NCBI RefSeq assembly: GCF_039521745.1
Contig: NZ_BAAACT010000144.1
Origin: Faecalicatena contorta
Lineage (GTDB): Bacteria; Bacillota; Clostridia; Lachnospirales; Lachnospiraceae
DNA length: 64,000 nt
Direction: 5' to 3' (one strand)
Part shown: piece by piece, positions 52,829 through 61,711 of the stretch
Layout of the letters: the number at the start of each line of letters is the position of its first letter
Numbering within the stretch: the first letter of the stretch is position 1
Translations under genes and position numbers: made by a program
Notes under the pieces: model-generated
Seen by the model: only the letters and a program-made list of their open reading frames with translations
The model's database searches: none
What the model was told of the DNA's origin: nothing

Positions 52829-54253
52829 CTAATATTCGCCCACTAATGTAGTTTTCAGCAGGTTGGTGTTTCCGGATTTACCCAAAGGCACTCCTGCTGT
52901 CAGCACAACTATTTCCCCGTTTTCTACATAGCCCTTCTTCTCTGCGGCCTCGGTGGCATGCAAAAACAGAATTTCCATACTATACTCCTCCCGGATATGC
53001 ACCGGCAGTACACCCCATGACAGGTTCAGCTGGCGGCACGTATGCTCATCCGGTGAACACCCTACAATCATGCACCCCGGACGGTACTTTGATATCATAC
53101 GGGCCGTACGCCCGGACTTACTCACCGTTATAATTGCTTTAGCCCGCAGGTCAATTGCAGTCATGCACGTGGCATGTGAAATAGCAGTCGTCATATCTGT
53201 CCTACTCTCTCTGCCGCGTATGCTGAACAGCTGATTATAATCGATGTCACTCTCCGTCCGCACCGCGATCTTCACCATCGTACGCAGCGCTTCCACCGGG
53301 TAGCGTCCGGCTGCAGTCTCCCCGGACAGCATAATTGCACTTGTTCCCTGGTAAATTGCATTTGCAACGTCAGTCGTCTCTGCCCTGGTAGGCCGTGGAT
53401 TTTTCATCATAGAATCCAGCATCTGCGTAGCCGTGATCACCTGCTTCCCGGCATTGTACACTTTTCCAATGACGGCCTTCTGTATCACAGGAACTTCCTC
53501 CAGCGGTATCTCTACCCCCATATCCCCCCGGGCAATCATGATGCCGTCGGCCGCCTCAATAATACTGTCGATATTGTCCACACCCTGCTGATTCTCAATC
53601 TTGGCAATAATATTAATAAATTCACCTCCGTTTTCATCCAGAATCTTCCTGATCTCATTTACATCTTCCGCAGAACGGGTAAAGGATGCGGCAATAAAAT
53701 CAAACCCTTCCCGAATCCCAAACAGAATATCCTCCCGGTCCTTCTGACTGATAAAAGGCATATTTACATTGACTCCCGGAAGATTCACGCCCTTATGGTC
53801 AGAGACCACGCCTCCATTCACAACCCTGCAGCATACAGAACTGCCTTCGATCTGCTCCACGGCCAGCCCCACCAGTCCGTCATCTATCAGAATGCTGTCC
53901 CCTGGTTTTACATCTTTATATAGATCCGCATAAGTAACCGATACCGCCTCCTGTGTGCCTTCTATCTCTTCCGGTGTCAGAAGAAACTCCTGCCCTTCTC
54001 TCAGCTCCACTCTGCCCTCTTTAAACCTACAGAGCCGGATCTCCGGTCCCTTTGTATCCAGAAGAGCGGCTATCGGCTTATCCAGCCGCTGCCGGACTGC
54101 CTTCAGCTCATCCAAACGTTTTTTCTGTTCCTCATAGTTCCCATGAGAAAAATTGAACCTCGCCACATCCATACCGTCTCTGACCAGCTGTTCCAGAACC
54201 CCTTCCCGGTCAGTAGCCGGTCCAAGGGTACAGATAATTTTTGTTTTCCGCAT
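52829..54253 (-). CDS. pyk: Pyruvate kinase
   Basis: The 474-residue protein has the N-terminal MRKTKIICTLGPATD, the VARFNFSHG and LLDTKGPEIR substrate segments, IIAKIENQQG (catalytic Lys), ARGDMGVEIP (Mg2+ Glu/Asp) and a C-terminal regulatory domain. It has no C-terminal PEP-utilising extension. It transfers phosphate from PEP to ADP, the last glycolytic step. It lies 15 bp after trkA in the same orientation. Confidence 0.97.
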   Translation of the reverse strand: MRKTKIICTLGPATDREGVLEQLVRDGMDVARFNFSHGNYEEQKKRLDELKAVRQRLDKPIAALLDTKGPEIRLCRFKEGRVELREGQEFLLTPEEIEGTQEAVSVTYADLYKDVKPGDSILIDDGLVGLAVEQIEGSSVCCRVVNGGVVSDHKGVNLPGVNVNMPFISQKDREDILFGIREGFDFIAASFTRSAEDVNEIRKILDENGGEFINIIAKIENQQGVDNIDSIIEAADGIMIARGDMGVEIPLEEVPVIQKAVIGKVYNAGKQVITATQMLDSMMKNPRPTRAETTDVANAIYQGTSAIMLSGETAAGRYPVEALRTMVKIAVRTESDIDYNQLFSIRGRESRTDMTTAISHATCMTAIDLRAKAIITVSKSGRTARMISKYRPGCMIVGCSPDEHTCRQLNLSWGVLPVHIREEYSMEILFLHATEAAEKKGYVENGEIVVLTAGVPLGKSGNTNLLKTTLVGEY

Positions 54254-54268
54254 AAAAACCCCACCTTT

Positions 54269-54949
54269 CTAAGCCAGCAGGCTGCCTTCATATCTGCTGA
54301 CGTTCTCCGATTTTCCAATCACAACAAGTATATCGCCTTCTGAAAATATATACCCCGGACTGATCTCCGTTTCGGTTATTCCTTTATGTTGGATCGCAAT
54401 AATATTTAATCCGGTTTTCTGCCTGAACCGTGTCTCCTCCAGGCTTTTTCCTATCACCCTCAGCGGCACCATAACTTCCGATATCTCAACATTATTGTCC
54501 AGTGTAATCGAATCCATCACGCTGCTTACCAGCATTTTCTTAGCCAGGCGCAGGGCCATATCGCGCTCCGGATATACAACCTCGGCGCCAATCTTCTCCA
54601 GCACCTCCCCTTGGTCTCTGCTGATGGCCTTTGCAATGACCCGCTTAACACCAAGATTGACTACATTGAGGGTAACAAGGATGCTGGTGTCAATCTTCTC
54701 ACCGATGCAGACAACAACCGTATCACAGTTTTGAATGCCGATCTCCTCCAGCACTTCCTTCGTCAATTCATCGGCAACATACGCAAAATCCGTATAACGC
54801 CGCAGTTCCTTTACCTTATATTCACATCGGTCTACCACAATCACTTCCCTGCCGGCTTCAGCCAGTTTTTGCGCAAGCGCTGTCCCGAACCTGCCTAATC
54901 CTATAATCCCATAACTTTCTGATAATTCTTCTTTCAACATCCTCTTCAA
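54269..54949 (-). CDS. trkA: TrkA/KtrA-type K+ uptake regulatory subunit
   Basis: The 226-residue protein has an RCK N-terminal Rossmann domain with GLGRFG (17-22) and the acidic VVDR residue that binds NAD(H)/ATP, followed by an RCK C-terminal (TrkA_C) domain. It gates the adjacent TrkH/KtrB-type channel in response to nucleotides. It is of the short KtrA form rather than the duplicated E. coli TrkA. It starts 3 bp after the trkH stop. Confidence 0.93.
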   Translation of the reverse strand: MKRMLKEELSESYGIIGLGRFGTALAQKLAEAGREVIVVDRCEYKVKELRRYTDFAYVADELTKEVLEEIGIQNCDTVVVCIGEKIDTSILVTLNVVNLGVKRVIAKAISRDQGEVLEKIGAEVVYPERDMALRLAKKMLVSSVMDSITLDNNVEISEVMVPLRVIGKSLEETRFRQKTGLNIIAIQHKGITETEISPGYIFSEGDILVVIGKSENVSRYEGSLLA

Positions 54950-54952
54950 CTC

Positions 54953-56269
54953 CTAACCAATTGTAATATTTTCCTCGGTAAATACCGCGGTGGACGGTTG
55001 TTTAAAGCTCCACATTGTAACAATTGTAAGCGCCCCCAGCCTTCCGATAAACATCGTCATTATGATCACCAGCTTACCCGCTATACTCAAATCCGGCGTA
55101 ATGCCCGTGGAGAGCCCTACCGTTCCAAAGGCAGACGTACATTCAAAGAGCAGCTGCATAAAGGAATACTCCGGTTCGATTATACACATGGTAAATGTTG
55201 ACGCACAAACCACAATCATCGATAACATTGTAATGATAAACGCCTTAAACACCACTTTTTCCGGGATTTTCCGCTTAAACGCAGTACAGTGCTGGTTTGT
55301 TGCCGTACTTTTAATAATATTGAGAAGTACAAACAATGTACTTGTCTTAATGCCGCCTCCGGTCGAGCCCGGTGAGGCTCCGATAAACATCAGTATCGTC
55401 AGGATAAATAGTCCCGCGGAAGTAAAGCTTCCGATCGGATATGTTGAGAATCCCGCTGTCCTGGCAGAAACGCTCTGAAAAAAGGCCCCCAGCCAGGTTA
55501 TGTCTTCCGTACACTTTAGTGATAACGTCCCCACCGCAAGCAATACAACACTGGTGAGGATCACCGCTTTAGAATGAAGGGACAGCCGCCGGAAGTTTCT
55601 GTTTTTCAATACATCCAGAATGACCAGAAATCCCAGGCCGCCGAATATAATCAGACCGCATGTTGTCAGATTCAGGAGCACGTTGCCCTGATACGGTATC
55701 AGGTTTGTCAGCCCTCCCAGAATATCAAACCCCGAGTTATTAAATGCGGCTATCGAATGAAACATGCTGATTCCCAGCGCATCCAGGGGTGAGTATTTCT
55801 GTACAAACACCAGAAAACTCAAGACCGCTCCTACCCCCTCAAAACACAGCGTCATAAAGAGCACATGCTTCACAAGTATGACCATGCCCTGAAAGCCGCT
55901 TACATTTAACGCCTCTTTCACCAAAAGCCTTTCTTTGAAGCCAATCTTTCTCCCTGCCGCCAGTATTATGCCCACGCCAACAGAGGTCACGCCCAGGCCG
56001 CCGATCTGTATCAGCAACGCCACAACCGTTCTGCCGAAAACCGTAAAATGCTCTGCCGTATCAATCGCAATCAGTCCGGTCACGCAGACAGCGCTTGTAG
56101 AGGTAAACAGAGCGTCGATCCAATGTACCTCTGCTCCCTCTCTGACAGAAACCGGCAGCTTCAATAATACGGTCCCCAAAAGAATCACACAGGCAAACCC
56201 CAGCGTAATCAACCGGGCCGGCGACTGCTTCTTAAAAAACTCTTTTCCCGCCTGCAATATGAAATTCAC
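54953..56269 (-). CDS. trkH: TrkH/KtrB-type K+ transporter
   Basis: The 438-residue membrane protein has the four M1-P-M2 repeats of the TrkH/KtrB superfamily. Selectivity-filter-like loops include TSAVCVTGL, NNSGFD, SARTAGFS and TSAFGTVGLSTG. It takes up K+ with the TrkA-like subunit encoded next. KtrB-like length suggests a Na+-coupled KtrAB system, which would fit the Na+/H+-pyrophosphatase in the window; this is an inference. Confidence 0.93.
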   Translation of the reverse strand: MNFILQAGKEFFKKQSPARLITLGFACVILLGTVLLKLPVSVREGAEVHWIDALFTSTSAVCVTGLIAIDTAEHFTVFGRTVVALLIQIGGLGVTSVGVGIILAAGRKIGFKERLLVKEALNVSGFQGMVILVKHVLFMTLCFEGVGAVLSFLVFVQKYSPLDALGISMFHSIAAFNNSGFDILGGLTNLIPYQGNVLLNLTTCGLIIFGGLGFLVILDVLKNRNFRRLSLHSKAVILTSVVLLAVGTLSLKCTEDITWLGAFFQSVSARTAGFSTYPIGSFTSAGLFILTILMFIGASPGSTGGGIKTSTLFVLLNIIKSTATNQHCTAFKRKIPEKVVFKAFIITMLSMIVVCASTFTMCIIEPEYSFMQLLFECTSAFGTVGLSTGITPDLSIAGKLVIIMTMFIGRLGALTIVTMWSFKQPSTAVFTEENITIG

Positions 56270-56298
56270 AATAATTAACGCTTCCTTTCGTACTATAA

Positions 56299-56733
56299 TT
56301 ATAAGACTGTACAGAAAGCGCCTGTTCTTTTCTTCCCATCCTGCTCATGCACAAATCCGAATACAATCCTCCATAGAAGTGTATTCACATCCCTCACAAA
56401 ATGGAACATCAATAAAATAACGCATGGAATTACAGCTATTTTGAATAAAACAGCCAAAATAGAATCAAAATAGACCTTTACCTTCAGATTCCAGTGATTA
56501 GGGCTTTGTTCTCTGCCCGCAGAAAAAGACGATACCCGCGCCCCTCTGTCGGATACAGCTGAATCTGCCAGATGACCGTCCGCACGGCTGATCTGTGCCC
56601 CGCTGGTAGCAGAACCTTCCCTATGCTGCACAGATGTTATAGAATGCCCTGAGACGAGCAGACTTACAGTAAATAGCAGTACAGTAAATAAACAGATAGC
56701 AATGATTATTTTATTTTCACTTTTCATCTTCAT
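56299..56733 (-). CDS. Hypothetical protein with two membrane segments, upstream of trkH
   Basis: The 144-residue protein starts at ATG 56733 behind AGGAG. There is an N-terminal helix (IIIAICLFTVLLFTVSLLV), then a polar Ser/Arg/Asp-rich stretch (about 30-85) probably outside, and a second helix (ILAVLFKIAVIPCVILLMFHFV) with a cytoplasmic basic tail. I recognise no family. It is 29 bp upstream of trkH and on the same strand, so it could be an accessory subunit or a chance membrane protein in the operon. Confidence 0.55.
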   Translation of the reverse strand: MKMKSENKIIIAICLFTVLLFTVSLLVSGHSITSVQHREGSATSGAQISRADGHLADSAVSDRGARVSSFSAGREQSPNHWNLKVKVYFDSILAVLFKIAVIPCVILLMFHFVRDVNTLLWRIVFGFVHEQDGKKRTGAFCTVL

Positions 56734-56911
56734 ATCCCTTACTCCTGCCTGCTCAACTGCTTTTCTGACACTGTATTTCTTTACTATTAGATATATGCAT
56801 TATAGGGCTGAAAGTTCAGGTTGTCAATCCTTAATCGAAACGAAAATCACAGAGAAATTTTTATAGCTGCGAGCACTTAGCGGCAGTATTTTGGCCTCTT
56901 ACGTGCGATGC

Positions 56912-56958
56912 ATAAAAAATAGTTGGCAAGGTCTTTTCGCGCCTTACTATTTTTTTAT
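56912..56958. terminator. Second hairpin downstream of rplL
   Basis: ATAAAAAATAGT (56912-56923) pairs with ACTATTTTTTTAT (56946-56958) with an inner AAGG/CCTT stem. It provides T-runs in both directions and would act as a backup terminator after the rplL terminator or before the small membrane-protein gene. Confidence 0.6.
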
Positions 56959-57001
56959 ATCGTCCCAGTTCATGAAAGCCCGGACTGCTGCCTTGCATCA
57001 C

Positions 57002-57039
57002 AAAAACAGCCATATCCGCAGTAAAGCAGATATGGCTGT
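57002..57039 (-). terminator. Terminator of rplJL
   Basis: On the minus strand, CAGCCATATC arms (57030-57039 with 57008-57017) close a 12-base loop and are followed by TTTTT (57002-57006). It is located 30 bp after the rplL stop and explains why rpoBC needs its own promoter. Confidence 0.9.
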
Positions 57040-57070
57040 ATATAAGCGTTTCCGTCACAAAAGCACCAAA

Positions 57071-57448
57071 TTATTTCAGGTTAACTTCTGCTCCTTCACC
57101 TTCCAGTTTAGCTTTGAGTTCTTCAGCTTCTGCCTTAGAAACTGCTTCTTTCACTACCTTCGGTGCTCCGTCAACTAATTCTTTTGCTTCTTTTAATCCA
57201 AGTCCTGTGATCTCACGAACAACTTTGATTACTTTAACCTTAGAAGATCCAGCGGATACGAGCTCTACATCAAACTCATCTTTCTCTTCTGCTGCTGCAC
57301 CTGCTCCGTCTCCTGCTGCTGCAACTACAACGCCTGCTGCTGCAGACACACCAAATTCTTCTTCACAAGCTTTTACTAATTCATTTAATTCTAATACTGA
57401 TAACTCTTTGATCGCTTCGATCATTTCAGCTGCTGTCAATTTAGCCAT
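57071..57448 (-). CDS. rplL: 50S ribosomal protein L7/L12
   Basis: The 125-residue protein begins MAKLTAAEMIEAIKELSVLE with the start at ATG 57448 behind GGAGG. It has the N-terminal dimerisation domain, an Ala/Gly-rich hinge (about 35-55) and a C-terminal domain ending VSKAEAEELKAKLEGEGAEV. It forms the ribosomal stalk with L10, encoded just upstream. The termination signals after it separate it from rpoBC. Confidence 0.98.
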   Translation of the reverse strand: MAKLTAAEMIEAIKELSVLELNELVKACEEEFGVSAAAGVVVAAAGDGAGAAAEEKDEFDVELVSAGSSKVKVIKVVREITGLGLKEAKELVDGAPKVVKEAVSKAEAEELKAKLEGEGAEVNLK

Positions 57449-57549
57449 TTTAATATCCTCCATTTTAGATTATTTTCCGGGCTTTTGGGCCCTCATTTTT
57501 AATTTCCCGCTTTTCGGTTCCCCTGAAATCTCAGGTAATCCAGATCGGC

Positions 57550-58134
57550 TTACTCTGCCGGTGTCTCTGCTGCTTCCTCTGCAGGAGCTTCTGCTGTCTC
57601 AACCGGAGCTTCTTCTGCTGCCGGAGCCGCTTCAGCTGCACATGCATCTGCGCCGCCCTGTTCTGCAATCTGCTTGATAACACGAGCAAAATTGGTAATA
57701 GGTGACTGAATACTTCCAAGCAATTTGGAAAGTAACTCTTCTCTTGAAGGAATCTTGGACAGTTCTGTCAATCCAGCTACGTCATATACATTCCCTTCAA
57801 CTACGCCGCCCTTTAACTCAAGTTTCTGTGCATCTTTTGCAAACTTGCAAAGGATTCTGGCCGGTGCTGTTGCATCTTCTTTAGAGATCGCGATAGCGCT
57901 TGGTCCTTCCAGACAATCTGTAAGTCCTTCGAACTCAGTTCCTTCGATCGCTCTCTTAATCATGGTGTTCTTGTATACTTTGTAAATAATACCTGCTTCT
58001 CTGAGCTGTTTACGAAGTTCTGTATCCTGAGCTACTGTCAATCCACGGTAGTCAACAAGAACAACTGACTGAGCATCTTTAATCTCTTCTGAAATTGCCT
58101 CTACGATTGGTTGTTTTAATTCAACTTTTGCCAC
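57550..58134 (-). CDS. rplJ: 50S ribosomal protein L10
   Basis: The 194-residue protein starts at GTG 58134, nine bases after AAGGAGGTG. The GTG that overlaps this ribosome site is rejected. It has the N-terminal KQPIVEAISEEIKDAQSVVLVDYRG region and KVYKNTMIKRAIEG, with an Ala/Glu-rich C-terminal tail that anchors L7/L12. Expression is probably autoregulated through the L10 leader and attenuator just upstream. Confidence 0.97.
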   Translation of the reverse strand: MAKVELKQPIVEAISEEIKDAQSVVLVDYRGLTVAQDTELRKQLREAGIIYKVYKNTMIKRAIEGTEFEGLTDCLEGPSAIAISKEDATAPARILCKFAKDAQKLELKGGVVEGNVYDVAGLTELSKIPSREELLSKLLGSIQSPITNFARVIKQIAEQGGADACAAEAAPAAEEAPVETAEAPAEEAAETPAE

Positions 58135-58180
58135 GTTCTGGTACACCTCCTTATTTTATTTGTGCGTGTACTGCCAAAAT

Positions 58181-58210
58181 AAAAGCCTCTGTGTCCAAAG
58201 ACACAGAGGC
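58181..58210 (-). terminator. Attenuator terminator of the L10 leader
   Basis: Perfect 11-bp arms (58200-58210 and 58185-58195) around CAAA are followed on the minus strand by TTTTATTTT. It lies between the L10 leader and the rplJ start codon and would couple rplJL transcription to free L10 level. Confidence 0.9.
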
Positions 58211-58214
58211 TCAA

Positions 58215-58300
58215 TAATTCACATTAAGAATCATGATCTTCCTCGGCAGGCGGTTCAAACTTATGCCTTACGGCACCTGCTGTCTTCGGCAGTCAATTGC
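58215..58300 (-). ncRNA. Ribosomal protein L10 leader
   Basis: On the minus strand, the region contains GACTGCCGAAGACAGCAGGTG followed by the GCCGTAAGGC stem and AACCGCCTGCCGAGGAAG. This is the characteristic pairing of the L10 leader family, in which CAGGTG-type and CCTGCC segments form the L10/L12-binding kink-turn region. Boundaries are approximate. Confidence 0.9.
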
Positions 58301-58306
58301 TATACT

Positions 58307-58335
58307 AGATTAGCACTAATTGATATGCTTGTCAA
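58307..58335 (-). promoter_or_regulatory. Promoter of rplJL
   Basis: On the minus strand, a perfect TTGACA (58330-58335), a 17-bp spacer and TAATCT (58307-58312) lie immediately upstream of the L10 leader. It shows that rplJL has its own promoter and does not depend on rplKA, which is not adjacent. Confidence 0.65.
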
Positions 58336-58380
58336 TAGTTTTTTTAAGAAACACAACGAGAAACACAACGCGACTTCATA

Positions 58381-59361
58381 TCACAACAAATACTTCTTGC
58401 CCAAATCAAATACAGGCCTTCCGTTTTCGTCCCACACCACTTCGATCATCATTGTATGGCGGTTCGGATCGTATAACGGATCTCCTGTAATCTCATCATA
58501 ACAGCGGGCATGAAATACACAGATATCTTTTGTTCCATCTTCTGATTTCACAAAAGAATTGTGGCCCGGTCCAAAAACCCCTTTTTCCTCATCCGTACAT
58601 AAGACCGGATTCCTACTTTTCTTCCAATTATTAGGGTCAAGTATGTCCTCAGATTCATGGACAGACAGCAATCCTATACAATACGCCTTACCGGTATCAC
58701 TGGCAGAATAAACCACATATATCATCTGATCATGTTTTATGACTGCGGGACCTTCATTCACCCAAAAACCAATCCGTTCCCACTGATAATCGGGTGTTGA
58801 CAGCAGTACCTGCGGGGTTGCAAGTTTGTTTGGCCGTTCCATTAACGCAATGTACAAATTCGAAATCTTTTTCCCTGTTCCCGTTTTCTCGGCCCAGATA
58901 TAGTAGTATTCTTCATTGTGCTCCATAATTGTGGCATCCAAAGAAAAGTCCTGAAATGAAAATTCATCACCGTCCGCCGACTGCATCTGTCCCAGCTCTT
59001 CCCATTCATCCAGAAACGGATCATTGCCTTTACACTCCAGCACATAAGGCCTGATAGCCCAAATATCATCCACGTCGCCCGCTGCGTAATAAATGTACCA
59101 TTTCCCCCATAGATAATGGAGCTCCGGCGCCCAGATATGAATACTTTGTTTTCCTGACAAATGCCGTTTCCACAAAATTTTTTCTTCTGCCTCCGCCAGG
59201 CCTTTCAGGCAATTGGCCCGTCTTAATACAATCCTGTCATATTCCGGCACAGATGCTGTAAAATAATACTTCCCATCAAAATGTCTGTATACCTGCGGGT
59301 CTGCCCTGTTAGTTATAAAAGGGGTATTGTATAACGTAGTCACATAATTTTCTCTATTCAT
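58381..59361 (-). CDS. GH43-family arabinosidase/xylosidase
   Basis: The 326-residue five-bladed beta-propeller glycosidase has the three acidic catalytic residues placed as expected: Asp21 in NRADPQVY, Asp142 in FSLDATI and Glu203 in WVNEGPAV. There is no signal peptide, so it acts in the cytoplasm on imported oligosaccharides, releasing L-arabinose or D-xylose. It overlaps the GH51 gene by 8 bp and is the last gene of the arabinoside operon. Arabinofuranosidase is favoured by context. Confidence 0.9.
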   Translation of the reverse strand: MNRENYVTTLYNTPFITNRADPQVYRHFDGKYYFTASVPEYDRIVLRRANCLKGLAEAEEKILWKRHLSGKQSIHIWAPELHYLWGKWYIYYAAGDVDDIWAIRPYVLECKGNDPFLDEWEELGQMQSADGDEFSFQDFSLDATIMEHNEEYYYIWAEKTGTGKKISNLYIALMERPNKLATPQVLLSTPDYQWERIGFWVNEGPAVIKHDQMIYVVYSASDTGKAYCIGLLSVHESEDILDPNNWKKSRNPVLCTDEEKGVFGPGHNSFVKSEDGTKDICVFHARCYDEITGDPLYDPNRHTMMIEVVWDENGRPVFDLGKKYLL

Positions 59362-60871
59362 ATTGCTTCACCTGAACCCGTATCATATTCCAAGAATACG
59401 GTCTTATTTTACAGTCTATCTTTGTATTTTCGGCCAGCGCGATCCGGCCGCACAGTGGCATTACATTTTCATGATTGCATCTATTATCTGCCTTTATATC
59501 GTTATGGAATAAAACGGTATGTTCTGCCTCATGTCCCATATAGAATCCCTGCAGATTTACATTCAATTCTGCTGATTCGTTTCTTCTGTTCACAAGAAAT
59601 ATAACCAATTCATTTGCTTCTTCATTGAGGATGGCCACCTGATCCAAATATGGAACCTCTTTATTTTTCTTAGTCCGATAAGACGGCGCCTTTAAGACGC
59701 TCTCCATTAGAACGCCTCTCCCATATGCAGCCATATGAGAAAATGGGTAAAAAATCGGCTGTACCCAGACACCAGCTCCCTGTTCAGTCATGATAGCGGC
59801 ACTGATGTTTGTAAGCAGGGACTGACATGCCGCTTTTACTCTTTCACAGTTTTTAATCATGGCCATCAGCATACTTGCAAAAAGCAGAGCATCCTCCATC
59901 GTGTAGATCTGTTCGCTGAATGCAGGTGCCACCTCCCAGTCTCTGGCAGCAACAGAATCCGCCACTTCCCCGCCGGGAATCTCCCAAACTCCCCATTCAT
60001 CAAAACAGATATCGATTTTTTTATCTGACCGCTTTTTGCTTCTTACAGTATCACAGATTCCTATGACTGTCTGAATATATTCTTCCATTTCTACAGACTG
60101 TGACAGGAATTCATCCGTTCCTCTCTCCTGTCCGCCGTAATATTGGTGCAGGGAAATATAATCTGCAAATTCATAAGTGTATTCCAATACAATTCTTTCC
60201 CATTCTGTATACGTTGCCACATCTGTTGAAGAACTCCCGCATACCACTGTCTTTATATTTGGATCCAGAGATTTCATGGCATGCGCTGTCTGCCCCGCCA
60301 GTTTTCCATAGTCTTCGGGGGTTTTGTGTCCAATCTGCCATATCCCGTCCATCTCGTTCCCCAGACACCATATCGGGATCCCATAAGGATCCTCATGGCC
60401 ATTTTCACATCTCCAGTCACTATATCTGGTTCCCGCCGGCAGATTACAGTATTCCAAAAGCGACACTGCATTTTCCACGCCCCTCGTTCCGAGATTTACC
60501 GCAAATAGAGGCGTGATCTCTGCCTTTTTGGCCCAGTCCATAAATTCATCTGTGCCAAATTGGTTTGTCTCTATGGATTTCCATGCTATTTCCCTGAGCC
60601 TGGGCCTTTCCTCTTTTTTTCCCACGCCATCCTTCCAGTTGTAACAGGATACAAAATTCCCTCCCGGATACCTGACACAGGTAACGCCCATCTCCTTCAC
60701 TTTCGAAATCACATCTTTACGGAACCCGTCCTCGTCCGCTTCCTGGTGTCCCGGCTCATAGATCCCGCTATAGACCACCCTTCCCATATGTTCTACAAAT
60801 GAACCATATAGAAGAGGATTAATTTCTGCTTTCCGAAAGTCTTTGTTTATGATCAGTTCTGCTTTATACAT
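59354..60871 (-). CDS. abfA: GH51-family alpha-L-arabinofuranosidase
   Basis: The 505-residue protein has a (beta/alpha)8 barrel plus a C-terminal beta-sandwich. The general acid/base Glu173 is in WCLGNEMDG and the nucleophile Glu292 in FDEWGVW. It releases terminal alpha-L-arabinofuranose from arabino-oligosaccharides. No signal peptide is present, matching the intracellular Firmicute enzymes AbfA/AbfB. The ATG follows GGGAGG. It is transcribed with the transporter genes upstream. Confidence 0.96.
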   Translation of the reverse strand: MYKAELIINKDFRKAEINPLLYGSFVEHMGRVVYSGIYEPGHQEADEDGFRKDVISKVKEMGVTCVRYPGGNFVSCYNWKDGVGKKEERPRLREIAWKSIETNQFGTDEFMDWAKKAEITPLFAVNLGTRGVENAVSLLEYCNLPAGTRYSDWRCENGHEDPYGIPIWCLGNEMDGIWQIGHKTPEDYGKLAGQTAHAMKSLDPNIKTVVCGSSSTDVATYTEWERIVLEYTYEFADYISLHQYYGGQERGTDEFLSQSVEMEEYIQTVIGICDTVRSKKRSDKKIDICFDEWGVWEIPGGEVADSVAARDWEVAPAFSEQIYTMEDALLFASMLMAMIKNCERVKAACQSLLTNISAAIMTEQGAGVWVQPIFYPFSHMAAYGRGVLMESVLKAPSYRTKKNKEVPYLDQVAILNEEANELVIFLVNRRNESAELNVNLQGFYMGHEAEHTVLFHNDIKADNRCNHENVMPLCGRIALAENTKIDCKIRPYSWNMIRVQVKQYE

Positions 60872-60883
60872 ATTTTCCTCCCC

Positions 60884-61711
60884 CTATTCCTTAACTCCCG
60901 AAGCAGCAATGCCTTCAATAAAAAACCTCTGTCCAAATAAAAACAATAATAGCAGCGGGAAGATAGAGATTACTGTCGCAGCCAATGTAGGACCATATTT
61001 GATGGAATTGCTTCCTACAAGTACTGCCAGGCCGGCCGACAGCGTTCTGTTTTCTACTGAACTCGTCAGCATCATCGGGTACAAAAGGTCATTCCAGTTA
61101 TTCATAAAATGATAGATTCCCAGACTGATCAACGCTGGTTTTGACAGCGGTATGACAATACGTCTGTAAATCTGCAGGTTGTTCAGCCCGTCTAGCCTTG
61201 CGGCTTCTTCCAAAGATTTCGGAATCCTGGAAAAAAATGAAGTCAGCATATAGATTCCATAGGCACCGGATGCCCTTGGCAGTATAAGGCCCAGCAAAGT
61301 GTCAAGAATTCCCAGCTTGTATTCTTCTATGTATAAAGGAATCATAATAATCTGAAACGGCACCATCATCGTTAATAAGATTATCGTGAACAGTACGTTT
61401 TTCCCTCTGAACTCCATTCTGGCAAAAGCATAAGCTGCCAGTGAATCAAACAGCAGGCTGACCAATGTCACGCTGCCCGCAAAAACAACGGTATTCTTCA
61501 GCATACTCAATATGGGAATCGCCTCTACCACGTATTCATACTGAGAAGTCAGCCATTCCTCCGGCAGAAAAGCTGGCGGCCATCTGATGACATCTGCATC
61601 AGACTTAAAAGAAGAAACTACCAGCCATAGCAGCGGAATGAACACAAGGAGGACAACGATACATAAAATCACATTACCGGTTACCCCGAATATCCTTCCC
61701 TTTTTCTTCAT
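60884..61711 (-). CDS. CUT1-type ABC transporter permease (MalG/AraQ-like)
   Basis: The 275-residue protein starts at ATG 61711 behind AGGGAGG. It has six predicted helices and the EAA loop SLEEAARLDGLNNLQIYRRI (about 170-189). It overlaps the partner permease stop codon (ATGA). By context it is AraQ-like and imports arabino-oligosaccharides together with the permease at 61708-62601 and the lipoprotein at 62662. Confidence 0.94.
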   Translation of the reverse strand: MKKKGRIFGVTGNVILCIVVLLVFIPLLWLVVSSFKSDADVIRWPPAFLPEEWLTSQYEYVVEAIPILSMLKNTVVFAGSVTLVSLLFDSLAAYAFARMEFRGKNVLFTIILLTMMVPFQIIMIPLYIEEYKLGILDTLLGLILPRASGAYGIYMLTSFFSRIPKSLEEAARLDGLNNLQIYRRIVIPLSKPALISLGIYHFMNNWNDLLYPMMLTSSVENRTLSAGLAVLVGSNSIKYGPTLAATVISIFPLLLLFLFGQRFFIEGIAASGVKE

